From the NCBI GenBank assembly GCA_023461435.1, contig JAEYLC010000007.1, forward strand, positions 100,658 through 164,657: a stretch of DNA of 64,000 nt, written 5' to 3'. A program made the translations under genes and the position numbers. Shown here in pieces: positions 1-7,703 of the stretch. Below the pieces are notes generated by a model. It was not told the origin of the DNA. It worked only from the letters and a program-made list of their open reading frames with translations, and made no database searches. Source of the stretch: Bacillota bacterium (GTDB lineage Bacteria > Bacillota > Clostridia > Christensenellales > SZUA-584). Positions within the stretch are counted from its first letter, which is position 1. Every line of letters starts with the position of its first letter.

Positions 1-257
1 TCGTAAGCGATATGTTTGAGATCCTGTTTGAGGTCGTATGACACCCCGTTTTTCAGATACTCCTCCACGGTATACGGATGCAGGCAGCTGTGCAGCGTTT
101 CGTTAAACAGCGCCCGCTTGGTCGGGAAATGCCGGAACAATGTGACTTCGCTCACGCCGGCTTGCGCGGCAATGTCCTTGGTGGTCGCCGCGGCAAACCC
201 CCTTCTTTCAAACAGCTCCCGCGCCGCCGCTAAGATATTGCTCCGTGTGTCTTTCAT
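1..257 (-). CDS. TetR/AcrR family transcriptional regulator, N-terminal part (runs off the window)
   Basis: Only the first ~85 codons are present; the rest lies left of position 1. The N-terminus reads MKDTRSNILAAARELF, followed by a helix-turn-helix with TTKDIAAQAGVSEVTLFRHF, the classic TetR_N fold in which the second helix contacts DNA. The start at 257 is supported by AGGAGGG seven bases upstream. The ligand domain is not visible, so the signal cannot be guessed. A perfect 16-bp palindrome lies 38 bp upstream and is the obvious autoregulatory operator. The neighbouring gene apbE is divergent, so the repressor could control it or an unseen partner to the left. Family assignment is firm; the target is inference. 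Confidence 0.9.
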   Translation of the reverse strand, partial: MKDTRSNILAAARELFERRGFAAATTKDIAAQAGVSEVTLFRHFPTKRALFNETLHSCLHPYTVEEYLKNGVSYDLKQDLKHIAY

Positions 258-294
258 CGGCTACCCTCCTTTTGTTGTAAACTGCAAACTTTTT

Positions 295-310
295 AAGTAA
301 GTACTTACTT
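295..310. promoter_or_regulatory. Perfect 16-bp palindrome, probable TetR operator
   Basis: AAGTAAGTACTTACTT reads identically on both strands. It lies between the divergent TetR gene (start 257) and apbE (start 460). Operators of this form (AGTAAGTACTTACT-like) are typical of small TetR repressors. It would sit in the TetR gene's own promoter or 5' leader, which fits autorepression. Confidence 0.8.
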
Positions 311-423
311 TCGTTTTTTCACTATACGCGCGAAACGTCTGCATGTCAATTCGCCGTTTTCATTGTTCACAGTTAATTCAAACTTTATTTCCTGATAAAT
401 GTAAGAGTCCCTCATACGACCGG

Positions 424-452
424 TTGCGGCAAGCCTTGCAAAACACTATAAT
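424..452 (+). promoter_or_regulatory. Sigma-A type promoter of apbE, predicted leaderless
   Basis: TTGCGG (424-429), a 17-bp spacer, then consensus TATAAT (447-452). Only seven bases separate the -10 box from the ATG at 460, so transcription should start at or next to the A of the start codon. No Shine-Dalgarno sequence is present before this ATG. Confidence 0.6.
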
Positions 453-459
453 AAAAAGC

Positions 460-1467
460 ATGAAAAAAAGGATAACTGCCTGTCTATTGCTGACAGTGGC
501 AGTGATGCTGCTCTTTGGCGCATGTGCGCCTGCCATGAAAACGAGCGAAACATTTGCGCTTGATACCATATGCACGCAGCAGGTCACCGGCCGGAGCGCA
601 GACGCCGCCATCAGCGAAGTCAATGAGATGCTCATGCGCATCACGAAAGAACTGTCAACCAACGAAGGCTCCTACATTTATGATATCAACCAAAGCGCGC
701 CGCAGGGGGCCTCGGTCAGCGGGGAAGCGGCGCAGCTCGTTTCGAATGCGCTGCGTTTCGCCGCCGATACGGACGGCGCTTTCGACCCGGCCATCGGCGC
801 GGTGTCCTCGCTTTGGAACATATCGGAAAGCCCGCGCGTCCCGTCCCCGGAGGAAATCGCCGCGGCGCTGCCGCTTGTCGATTATCGCGACGTGACGGTT
901 GACGGCAGCACCGTTACGCTCAAGAAAGCCGGTATCAAGCTGGATCTTGGGGGAATTGGCAAAGGACACGCGGCAGACCTCGCGGTTGAGATTTACAAGC
1001 AGCGCGGCATCGACAACGCGATACTCAATCTCGGCGGCAACGTGTATGCTTACGGCGAAAAGAAGGACGGCAGCGACTACCGGGTCGGCCTCAGAGACCC
1101 GCTCGGCGCGGAAAACGACTATGCGGCCATCATTCCCGTTCAGAATACGTCGGTGGTCACGTCGGGTGTTTACGAACGGTTTTTTGAAAGCGGCGGCAAA
1201 ACATATCATCACCTGCTCGATCCCGCCACCGGGTATCCGGCGGATAACGGACTGCTCGCCGTCACGGTGGTCTGTCAAAGCAGCACCGAGGCAGACGCGC
1301 TTTCCACCGCGCTTTTTGTGATGGGCCTTGAAGGCGGCCTTGCTTACGCGGAGCAAACCCCGGGCGTTGAAGCCGTATTTTTTACGGATGACCAGAGCAT
1401 CTACGCCACAAGCGGACTGGAGGACAAAATAGAAATTACCAATGAAGCATATACTCTCAAAAGCTGA
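460..1467 (+). CDS. apbE: FAD:protein FMN transferase (ApbE lipoprotein)
   Basis: A 335-residue ApbE-family enzyme, which moves FMN from FAD onto Ser/Thr of extracytoplasmic flavoproteins such as Rnf/Nqr subunits. The first ~22 residues form a lipoprotein signal ending in lipobox LFGAC (Cys22). Family motifs seen are DTDGAFDPAIG, DLGGIGKGHAAD (FAD/metal site) and HHLLDPATGYPA near the C-terminus. An upstream in-frame ATG at 343 exists, but residues before 460 do not look like a signal peptide, so 460 is preferred. It overlaps the NusG-II gene by 26 bp and heads an operon with it and the Gx transporter. This gene order is common in anaerobes that flavinylate electron-transfer proteins. No flavoprotein substrate is encoded in the window. 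Confidence 0.93.
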   Translation: MKKRITACLLLTVAVMLLFGACAPAMKTSETFALDTICTQQVTGRSADAAISEVNEMLMRITKELSTNEGSYIYDINQSAPQGASVSGEAAQLVSNALRFAADTDGAFDPAIGAVSSLWNISESPRVPSPEEIAAALPLVDYRDVTVDGSTVTLKKAGIKLDLGGIGKGHAADLAVEIYKQRGIDNAILNLGGNVYAYGEKKDGSDYRVGLRDPLGAENDYAAIIPVQNTSVVTSGVYERFFESGGKTYHHLLDPATGYPADNGLLAVTVVCQSSTEADALSTALFVMGLEGGLAYAEQTPGVEAVFFTDDQSIYATSGLEDKIEITNEAYTLKS

Positions 1468-1795
1468 TATCATATTATTTATCATCATCATCGCGATCGC
1501 CGTCACGGGCATCGTGCTGCTGTCCGGGGGCGGCAACGCGAACTCAGCCGTGATCCGATCGGACGGCCAGATCATCAAAGAAGTCAAGCTTGATGTCGAC
1601 CAGTCTTTCTGGGTGGGCGACGTGCGTTTTGAGGTGAAGGACGGCGCGATCGCGTTTGTCGAATCCGACTGCCCCGGCAAGGAATGTATCCACGCGGGGT
1701 GGCTTTCTTCGCCGGGCAGCAGCATGGCCTGCCTTCCGAACAAAATCTCCGTCACGCTCACAGGGGAAAGCGAGGTAGACGCCATTGCGGAATAA
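1442..1795 (+). CDS. NusG domain II-containing membrane-anchored protein
   Basis: A 117-residue protein with one N-terminal membrane anchor (about residues 8-28) followed by an extracytoplasmic NusG domain II-like beta domain. It contains the conserved Cys-containing segment DCPGKECIHAGW and CLPNKISV typical of this family. The family is regularly found next to ApbE and Gx genes and is thought to take part in flavin-based extracellular electron transfer, although its biochemical role is not established. It starts inside the end of apbE (26-bp overlap) and its stop overlaps the TTG start of the next gene, so the three are translationally coupled. Confidence 0.85.
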   Translation: MKHILSKADIILFIIIIAIAVTGIVLLSGGGNANSAVIRSDGQIIKEVKLDVDQSFWVGDVRFEVKDGAIAFVESDCPGKECIHAGWLSSPGSSMACLPNKISVTLTGESEVDAIAE

Positions 1796-2315
1796 GATGA
1801 CTCCGCGCCGCGTCGCGCTGCTCGGCGCGCTGCTGGCGATCTCTCTCGTGCTTTCCGTGGTGGAAAGCATGCTGGGCGCGCTTGTGCCGCTGCCCATCCC
1901 CGGCGTGAAGCTTGGGCTCGCCAACATCATCTCGATGTTTCTGCTCAGTTATTTCTCGCTGTCCACCGCGCTCACGGTCGGCCTGCTGCGTTCGCTGCTC
2001 GCGTCGTTTTTCACGGGCGGCTTTGGGATGTTCCTGTACTCGGCGCCGGGCGTGCTTTTGAGCATACTCGCAATGTATGCCGCGATGAAAACGGTGAAGC
2101 CGCTCACCATCGTCGGCATATCGATGATCGGCGCGTGCATGCACAACCTGATGCAGGTGTGCGTCGCCGTGCTAATGACGGGCGAAGCGCGATTGTTTTA
2201 CTACGCGTTCATACTGCTCATCATCGGCGCCGTATCCGGCACAATCACAGGCGTGGTTGCCCATGCCGTGTTTCCGAGAGCCGCCGGCGCATTGAAGCTG
2301 CAAACACACAAATAA
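1785..2315 (+). CDS. Gx transporter family protein (annotated elsewhere as heptaprenyl diphosphate synthase component I)
   Basis: A 176-residue integral membrane protein with about five hydrophobic segments and the family signature LVPLPIPGVKLGLANI followed by GLLRSLLASFF and GFLYS-like FGMFLYSAPG. The name heptaprenyl diphosphate synthase component I is historical. The usual company of ApbE and NusG-II suggests a flavin or precursor transporter, related to the S-component-like FmnA proteins of extracellular electron transfer loci. A TTG start at 1785 has GAGG eight bases upstream; an in-frame ATG at 1797 is the alternative. The gene continues the apbE operon, and the next gene follows after 28 bp. 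Confidence 0.85.
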   Translation: MRNKMTPRRVALLGALLAISLVLSVVESMLGALVPLPIPGVKLGLANIISMFLLSYFSLSTALTVGLLRSLLASFFTGGFGMFLYSAPGVLLSILAMYAAMKTVKPLTIVGISMIGACMHNLMQVCVAVLMTGEARLFYYAFILLIIGAVSGTITGVVAHAVFPRAAGALKLQTHK

Positions 2316-2343
2316 TAATAAAAGTGATACGGAGGTGCCCATT

Positions 2344-3036
2344 ATGTTTCATTTCGCGAATTATTATATGGACTGGACGATACTGCTGATCATTCCCGGC
2401 ATTATCATCGCGATGTGGGCCCAGTCCAAGGTCAACCGCGCTTACCAGATGTATTCCAAAATGCCGGTGAGAAGCGGCATCACGGGCCGGGAAGCCGCGT
2501 CGCGCATACTCGCGGCAAACGGCATCCATAACGTTGAAATCGCCCCGACAAACGGCAGGCTGTCCGACAACTACAACCCGCGCAAGAAAACGCTGAATCT
2601 GTCCGAAGCCAACTATTCGGGCAGCTCGGTGGCCTCGGTGGCGGTTGCCGCGCATGAATCCGGACACGCCATACAGCACAGCACAGGCTATTTCGCGCTG
2701 AACCTGCGGAGCCTGATCGCGCCCGTTGTAAGCGCCGCGTCGTATTTGCTCTGGCCGATACTGATACTCGGGCTGATGATGGGCTTTAAAGAAACGATCA
2801 ATATCGCCGTGTATATATTTCTCGCAATTTTCGTGTTCCAGCTGATCACGCTGCCCGTGGAGTTCAACGCGTCCCGCCGCGCGCTTGCCGCGATACAGTC
2901 GCAGAACGTGTTGACCGATGAAGAGCAGTACGGCGCGAAAAAAATGCTCGAAGCCGCGGCGTTGACCTATGTGGCCGCTACGCTTGTCGCACTGCTCAAT
3001 GTGCTGCGCTTTGCGATGCTGTCCCGCCGAAGATAG
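2344..3036 (+). CDS. Zinc metallopeptidase, YugP type (membrane bound)
   Basis: A 230-residue membrane peptidase of the neutral zinc metallopeptidase family (Zn_peptidase_2). It has an N-terminal membrane segment, the zinc motif HESGH in AAHESGHAIQHS (about residue 105), then two or three further hydrophobic helices and the VEFNASRRAL segment carrying the third ligand. A GTG at 2335 is in frame, but GGAGG occupies 2331-2335, so the ATG at 2344 with eight-base spacing is the start. It lies 28 bp behind the Gx gene and is probably co-transcribed. Substrates of the family are unknown. Confidence 0.9.
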   Translation: MFHFANYYMDWTILLIIPGIIIAMWAQSKVNRAYQMYSKMPVRSGITGREAASRILAANGIHNVEIAPTNGRLSDNYNPRKKTLNLSEANYSGSSVASVAVAAHESGHAIQHSTGYFALNLRSLIAPVVSAASYLLWPILILGLMMGFKETINIAVYIFLAIFVFQLITLPVEFNASRRALAAIQSQNVLTDEEQYGAKKMLEAAALTYVAATLVALLNVLRFAMLSRRR

Positions 3037-3056
3037 AAATATTAGCTTATTTGTTA

Positions 3057-3085
3057 TTGTGATTTACCATAATAAACACTATAAT
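3057..3085 (+). promoter_or_regulatory. Sigma-A type promoter of tkt
   Basis: TTGTGA (3057-3062), 17-bp spacer, TATAAT (3080-3085). The transcript would carry a ~70-nt leader to the tkt start. The same TTGTGA-17-TATAAT arrangement precedes the zinc-ribbon gene at 63348. Confidence 0.75.
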
Positions 3086-3164
3086 AGGTCTGATATGTTC
3101 GAAATGAACGAAAATTTTAACGAAACAAACGGTTTAACCGTTTATCATTCTTGAGGAGGACACT

Positions 3165-5147
3165 ATGATCAACGTGGACAAGCTGTCCGTCAACGCCATT
3201 CGCATACTGGCTGTTGAGGGCGTACAGAAAGCAAACAGCGGCCATCCGGGCCTGCCCCTTGGCGCCGCACCCATGGCGTATACGCTTTGGGCCAAGCATT
3301 TGAAACACAACCCCAAAAACCCGTCCTGGGCGGACAGAGACCGGTTCGTGCTCTCAGCTGGCCATGGCTCAATGCTGCTTTACGCATTGCTGCATACCTT
3401 CGGTTACGAAGAAGCCACCATCGACGAACTCAAGAACTTCCGTCAATACGGCGCGAAAACGGCGGGACATCCCGAATACGGCCATATCGCGGGCATCGAA
3501 ACCACCACAGGCCCGCTCGGTCAGGGCATCGCGAACGCGGTCGGCATGGCGATGGCCGAAGCGCATCTCGCCGCGATGTTCAACAAAGACGGCTACAACG
3601 TGGTTGACCACTACACATACGCGCTCTCGGGCGACGGCTGTCTGATGGAAGGCGTCGCTTCCGAAGCCTGCTCGCTTGCGGGCACACTGAAGCTCGGCAA
3701 GCTGATACTGCTTTACGACAGAAACAAGATCACCATTGAGGGCGAAACGGACTTCGCTTTTGACGAAGACGTCGCCAAACGCTTCGACGCGTACGGCTGG
3801 CAGGTGCTGAACGTGGATAACGGCAACGAAGATATGGACAGCATCGACAAAGCGATCGCGGCGGCGAAGACGGAGACGGCCAAGCCCTCCATCATCATCA
3901 TCAATACGGCGATCGGCTACGGCTGCCCCGCTGTGCAGGGCAAGGCCTCGTGCCATGGGTCACCGCTCGGCGACGACAACATCGTTTCCCTCAAGGAGAC
4001 GCTCGGCTGGACATATGAAGAAAGCTTCCATGTACCGGAAGAAGTGAAGGCCGAAGCCGAAAGACGCCAGAAAGCCTACACTGAAGCGGAAGAAAAATGG
4101 AACAAGATGTTCTCAGACTACTGCGCAAAGTTCCCCGAAATGACCGAGCTTTGGAGCAAGTGCTTCTCTGCGGTGGACGCAAGCATTTTAAGCGATAAAT
4201 CGCTCTACGATTTTGACAAGCCGCTGGCCACGCGCCAGTCTTCAGGCATCATGCTGAACCGTCTGGCTGAGAAGCTGCCGGGCCTGTTCGGCGGCAGCGC
4301 GGACCTTGGCCCCTCCAACAACTCCGTGCTTAAGGGCAAGCCGTACTTCGCGCCCGACTGCCCCGAGGGCAGCAACATCCATTACGGCATCCGCGAGTTC
4401 GCGATGGCGGCGATCGCCAACGGCCTTGCGCTGCACGGCGGCGTGATCCCGTACGTCGCGACATTCTTCGTGTTCACCGACTATTTGAAAAACGCGGTGC
4501 GCATGTCCGCGCTGATGGGCCTGCCCGTCATCTACGTGATGACGCACGACAGCATCGGCGTCGGCGAAGACGGCCCGACGCATCAGCCCATCGAGCAGCT
4601 GGCCTGCATGCGCGCCACGCCCAACACCTACATGTGGCGCCCGGCTGATTCCAAGGAAACGGCGGCGGCCTATATCTCCGCGTTGACCGCGAGCGGCCCA
4701 TCCGTGATCGCGCTCTCGCGCCAGACGCTGCCGCTTTACGCGGAGACTGGCGAAGCCGCGCTCAAGGGCGGCTACGTGCTGAAGGACTTCGGCGCAGACC
4801 CGTCCGTCATACTGATCGGCACGGGCAGCGAAGTCGAGATCTGTTACAAGGCGGGTCAGATGCTGTTTGATCAGGGCATCAGCGCGCGCGTGGTCTCCAT
4901 GCCGTGTGTGGATGTGTTCGAGGAACAGGATGAAGCCTACAAGCAAAGCGTGCTGCCCGATGCGCTTGACAAACGCGTGGTCGTGGAAGCGGCGGCCTCT
5001 TTCGGATGGCACAAATACGCGGGCAAAGGCACTATCGTCGCGCTCGATCATTTCGGCGCGTCCGGCCCTGCCCCCAAGCTTTATGAAGTCTTCGGCCTCA
5101 CTGCGGACAACGTGGCGCAGAAAGCCATTGAAGTGCTCGGTAAATAA
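3165..5147 (+). CDS. tkt: Transketolase
   Basis: A full-length 660-residue transketolase, a thiamine-diphosphate enzyme of the non-oxidative pentose phosphate pathway that moves two-carbon ketol units between sugar phosphates. Conserved parts include GHPGLPLGAAPMAY near the N-terminus, the ThDP/Mg motif GDGCLMEGVASEA, the pyrimidine-domain segments GIREFAMAAIANG and THDSIGVGEDGPTHQP, and a C-terminal domain with GSEVEI. GAGGAGG lies eight bases before the ATG. It is single-gene, between its own promoter and a strong terminator, consistent with a housekeeping role in an organism relying on transketolase to make pentoses. Confidence 0.97.
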   Translation: MINVDKLSVNAIRILAVEGVQKANSGHPGLPLGAAPMAYTLWAKHLKHNPKNPSWADRDRFVLSAGHGSMLLYALLHTFGYEEATIDELKNFRQYGAKTAGHPEYGHIAGIETTTGPLGQGIANAVGMAMAEAHLAAMFNKDGYNVVDHYTYALSGDGCLMEGVASEACSLAGTLKLGKLILLYDRNKITIEGETDFAFDEDVAKRFDAYGWQVLNVDNGNEDMDSIDKAIAAAKTETAKPSIIIINTAIGYGCPAVQGKASCHGSPLGDDNIVSLKETLGWTYEESFHVPEEVKAEAERRQKAYTEAEEKWNKMFSDYCAKFPEMTELWSKCFSAVDASILSDKSLYDFDKPLATRQSSGIMLNRLAEKLPGLFGGSADLGPSNNSVLKGKPYFAPDCPEGSNIHYGIREFAMAAIANGLALHGGVIPYVATFFVFTDYLKNAVRMSALMGLPVIYVMTHDSIGVGEDGPTHQPIEQLACMRATPNTYMWRPADSKETAAAYISALTASGPSVIALSRQTLPLYAETGEAALKGGYVLKDFGADPSVILIGTGSEVEICYKAGQMLFDQGISARVVSMPCVDVFEEQDEAYKQSVLPDALDKRVVVEAAASFGWHKYAGKGTIVALDHFGASGPAPKLYEVFGLTADNVAQKAIEVLGK

Positions 5148-5164
5148 GCTGATAGAATGCACGA

Positions 5165-5195
5165 AAGCCTTCGGCGTTTGCCGAAGGCTTTTTTT
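5165..5195 (+). terminator. Intrinsic terminator of tkt
   Basis: Perfect 11-bp stem AAGCCTTCGGC / GCCGAAGGCTT around a 4-nt loop (GTTT), followed directly by a T-run, 17 bp after the tkt stop codon. Confidence 0.95.
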
Positions 5196-5408
5196 CATTT
5201 GATTCCGTCTTTTGAAAAGAGGTCTAGTCCGCTATTGTCGATCCATTGCTAATCACCAATCTATTATCGTGTCATTCTGACGACCGCAGAATCCCACGTC
5301 CATTATCGATAACTGCAGACGTGCTGCTTGTCTCAACCCTCAGTTCATCCCAAAGTAGCGCCATTGGACGCTCTTGCTCATATGCAATGACTCCGTCAAT
5401 ACTCGCGA

Positions 5409-5723
5409 CTATTGCACACAGCTTTCTCGGGCTTTATCCAATTTCATATTCCTGAAATAGAGCAGCATATCAATCGTGATTTCAATAATGTTGAGCACAT
5501 AAAAAATCCATCCCAAATAGAACAGAAAACTCAAACCCGCCCCCGAAGCGTTGGCATACTGTATAAACTTTCTTGTGATGCCGAACACATAGCCGACCCA
5601 GACAAACACTTCAAAAAGCAGGCTCTTGCCCTTCGCCGTGCGCGATTTGTATGACCTGTATATAGAGATCGGCCACGACAAGCCAAAGCAGACAATCATC
5701 AAAGCTTCCAAAAGATCAATCAT
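5409..5723 (-). CDS. Small three-helix membrane protein, PQ-loop/SemiSWEET-like
   Basis: A 104-residue protein with three hydrophobic segments, matching the size and topology of a single SemiSWEET/PQ-loop triple-helix bundle. The first helix ends in GLSWPISIYRSYKSRTAKGKS, which resembles the PQ-loop turn; family membership is inferred from pattern, not from a search. The start at 5723 is chosen because CAGGAGAG lies seven bases before it; an in-frame ATG ten codons upstream has no ribosome site. It stands alone between the tkt terminator and the non-coding stretch around 6 kb. If it is a SemiSWEET it would work as a dimer moving small sugars. Confidence 0.6.
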   Translation of the reverse strand: MIDLLEALMIVCFGLSWPISIYRSYKSRTAKGKSLLFEVFVWVGYVFGITRKFIQYANASGAGLSFLFYLGWIFYVLNIIEITIDMLLYFRNMKLDKARESCVQ

Positions 5724-5984
5724 TTTACGTCTCTCCTGTGATGCGTTTTTCATCTGTGATCATACACCTATTGATCGAATAGAAAAAGCTTCTATTCAAA
5801 CCCCTTGTCAATGAAAGGATGGCGCTGATTGAATGAGGTGAGATGGTTTGGCGAGTTGAGCCGAAGTTATGCAAGAAGCGAAACCGCAGGAATAGCAGCG
5901 CTATTTCAAGGTTTCAGCGACACCGCAGAACGTTGGCTCAGCCGTCCAAAGCGCACACCGAATCAATCAGCGCCTGACCAAAAA

Positions 5985-6150
5985 GAAAAAACGGCGCATG
6001 CCGCGCCGCTTCGAGCTTCCCCGTATCCGGGGCGTGGTTAGGAGGTCAATAAAGAAATTATTCATTGCAGGTATACTGAGCACCATAACTGCCAAAGTTT
6101 AAGCTGCTTTTCCCGCAGACCCTTCTTCCACCGCTCCACCGTATTTTGCT
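5985..6150 (-). ncRNA. Candidate independent ~165-nt structured non-coding RNA
   Basis: The 568-bp gap between 5724 and 6291 holds no convincing gene but does hold a complete minus-strand transcription unit. A promoter at 6157-6185 (TTGCCT-17-GATAAT) predicts a start near 6150 and the terminator at 5986-6008 ends it. The RNA can form a long imperfect helix, pairing GCGGTGG with CCACGC and AGG/GTC with GAC/CCT across a central region. It also has an internal hairpin of GCAG..TATG with the TATACCTGC segment, and a CCCCG-GATA-CGGGG hairpin before the terminator. Size and rod-like fold are like 6S RNA, but I do not recognise diagnostic 6S sequence, so identity is left open. Confidence 0.5.
5986..6008 (-). 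terminator. Intrinsic terminator (minus strand) of the candidate ncRNA
   Basis: Read on the minus strand: CGGCGC, loop GGCAT, GCGCCG, then TTTTTTCTTTTT. The T-rich tail covers 5981-5991 on the plus strand. It is a strong GC-rich stem with an ideal U-tract and has no coding gene ending near it. Confidence 0.85.
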
Positions 6151-6156
6151 GCTTTT

Positions 6157-6185
6157 ATTATCTTAAAACTCAAAACAAAAGGCAA
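6157..6185 (-). promoter_or_regulatory. Promoter of the candidate ncRNA
   Basis: On the minus strand: TTGCCT (6185-6180), 17-bp spacer, GATAAT (6162-6157). No open reading frame with a ribosome site follows it on that strand. Confidence 0.55.
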
Positions 6186-6291
6186 ATGCTGCCCCGGCAC
6201 AAAAACACATGAAAAGCGCAGAAAAAAGAAGCACGGGCGATTTGTTACGCTTCTATTACGCATTTTAATATTTTTGTAACATGTCCCAAAA

Positions 6292-6903
6292 CTACAGATT
6301 GCGTCTGAATTTAGGCGCGATGCCGATCGCGTCCAGAAAACCTCTGAGCTTTTTTAAGTCCTCGTCGTAAACGGCTTTGAGCGCCCTGTTGTATATGATG
6401 CTCGCTGGATGGTAAAGCGGAAACAGCATAAACCGGTGCGACAGCGCGTGCGCCGCCGCCGGAACCGCATGGCAGTCCCCGATCGTCGCGTTGCTGCCGT
6501 GCAGCGCTTTTAATGGCACGTTGCCGAGCGTGACCACCACGCGCGGCGCAATGGCTTCGATCTCGCGCAGCAGCAGCGGCGTCATTACGGCAAGCTCCTG
6601 CTTTTCGGGCGCGCGGTTCGAGAGCGTTCCCTTCTCGCTTTGCTTGTACGGCCTGAACTTCACTACGTTCGTGATATAGATATCCTGCCGGTGCAGCATC
6701 AGCGCGAACAAAAATTCATCGAGGTTCTTGCCCGCCTTGCCCACGAACGGACGCAGCAGCCGCGTTTCCTCGGCACCCGGCGCTTCGCCGACCAGCATCA
6801 CGGCCGCGCTTTCATCGCCTTCGCCGTAAACCAGATCGCTCTCGGTTTTATTGAAAGCGCTTGCCGCCCTCAGCACGTCGGCATAGATGCTCTCAAGCTT
6901 CAT
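6292..6903 (-). CDS. Uracil-DNA glycosylase superfamily protein lacking the Fe-S cysteines
   Basis: A 203-residue family-4-like uracil-DNA glycosylase with motif 1 VGEAPGAEE, the RPFVGKAGKNLD segment, DIYITNVVKFRP and motif 2 LYHPAS. In family 4 enzymes the Cys of the KCRP motif and three others hold a 4Fe-4S cluster. Here that Cys is Phe83 and the N-terminal CxxC pair is absent, so no cluster can form. The upstream paralogue keeps all four. It overlaps that gene by 11 bp and is translationally coupled to it. It may still excise uracil, act on another lesion, or only bind DNA. Catalytic identity is therefore inferred from fold only. Confidence 0.85.
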   Translation of the reverse strand: MKLESIYADVLRAASAFNKTESDLVYGEGDESAAVMLVGEAPGAEETRLLRPFVGKAGKNLDEFLFALMLHRQDIYITNVVKFRPYKQSEKGTLSNRAPEKQELAVMTPLLLREIEAIAPRVVVTLGNVPLKALHGSNATIGDCHAVPAAAHALSHRFMLFPLYHPASIIYNRALKAVYDEDLKKLRGFLDAIGIAPKFRRNL

Positions 6904-7468
6904 TGTTTTCCCCGCCTGTCTCGTCGTATTTTGCCCTGATCGCCAGAAGGTCCTTGTAGGCGTCCTTTTTTAGCAGCTCGTTCCTTAATAGCGCCGCGGG
7001 ATGATACGTCGGCATGATGAAAAAGCCCTTCACCTCATGCCATTTTCCCCGGTCCCGCGTGATGCGCACATCCGTATTGAGAATGTATTTGGCGGATATG
7101 CGCCCGAGGCACACGATGATTTTCGGCTTGATCAGCGCCACCTGCGCGCGCAGATACCCGATGCACGCCGCCGCTTCAGGCGGTTCGGGGTCTCTGTTGC
7201 CCGGCGGGCGGCACTTTAAGACATTCGCAATATACACATCGTTGCGCGTCAGCTCAATGCTTTTGAGCATCTTGTCGAGCAGCTGCCCCGCGCGGCCCAC
7301 AAACGGACGCCCGAGCTCGTCCTCGTCGCGCCCCGGCCCTTCGCCGATAAACATCAGGCGCGTATGAATGTTACCTTCGCCGAAAACCGTGTTTTTGCGG
7401 GTTTTGCAAAGGCCGCACTTTTCGCACTGCGCCACATCATTCATGATTTGTGTAAAGCTTGTGTACAT
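6893..7468 (-). CDS. Uracil-DNA glycosylase, family 4 (4Fe-4S)
   Basis: A 191-residue family 4 enzyme that removes uracil (from cytosine deamination or dUTP incorporation) to start base-excision repair. The Fe-S ligands are visible as Cys15 and Cys18 in CEKCGLC, Cys86 in LKCRPPGNRD and Cys102. Catalytic motifs are GEGPGRDEDELGRPFVGRAG and TYHPAALLR. It heads a two-gene operon with a paralogue. The ATG at 7468 has no Shine-Dalgarno sequence; instead a consensus promoter ends six bases before it, so the mRNA is predicted to be leaderless. Confidence 0.95.
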   Translation of the reverse strand: MYTSFTQIMNDVAQCEKCGLCKTRKNTVFGEGNIHTRLMFIGEGPGRDEDELGRPFVGRAGQLLDKMLKSIELTRNDVYIANVLKCRPPGNRDPEPPEAAACIGYLRAQVALIKPKIIVCLGRISAKYILNTDVRITRDRGKWHEVKGFFIMPTYHPAALLRNELLKKDAYKDLLAIRAKYDETGGENNEA

Positions 7469-7474
7469 ATGATG

Positions 7475-7503
7475 ATTATACCAAAACAGCTCATCTTTCT
7501 CAA
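7475..7503 (-). promoter_or_regulatory. Promoter of the UDG operon, predicted leaderless
   Basis: On the minus strand TTGAGA (7503-7498), 17-bp spacer, TATAAT (7480-7475), then only CATCAT before the ATG. The predicted transcription start coincides with the start codon. Confidence 0.7.
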
Positions 7504-7620
7504 GCCGCAGGAGTTACGGTTCAAATATGTCACCATATGTATTCTCGGCTATATCCCTCCAAAAAACGTAATTTTTTTGGGATTTCTTAGATACGGGTAT
7601 GCTTTTTTTTTAGAATCGTT

Positions 7621-7626
7621 TATAAT
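7621..7626 (+). promoter_or_regulatory. -10 element of the cdaA-cdaR operon
   Basis: TATAAT at 7621-7626 in an AT-rich region 78 bp upstream of cdaA. I see no good -35 hexamer at the expected distance, so the promoter may be weak or activator-dependent. Confidence 0.4.
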
Positions 7627-7703
7627 ATAAAAAAGTGACATTGACATTTGTACATCCTTTGGTCGTTATTCGTGGTGGAATGATTTTCGAAAGGTGACTC
7701 GTA

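Noticed and set aside
5271..5300. GTCATTCTGACG..GAATCCC segment resembling the dispersed repeat
   Set aside because: Only one arm and several mismatches; too weak to list as a copy.
5829..6041. 70-codon plus-strand frame starting MNEVRWFGELSRSYARSE
   Set aside because: No recognisable family, poor ribosome site, and its end runs antisense through the terminator of the candidate ncRNA. Possibly a decayed repeat.
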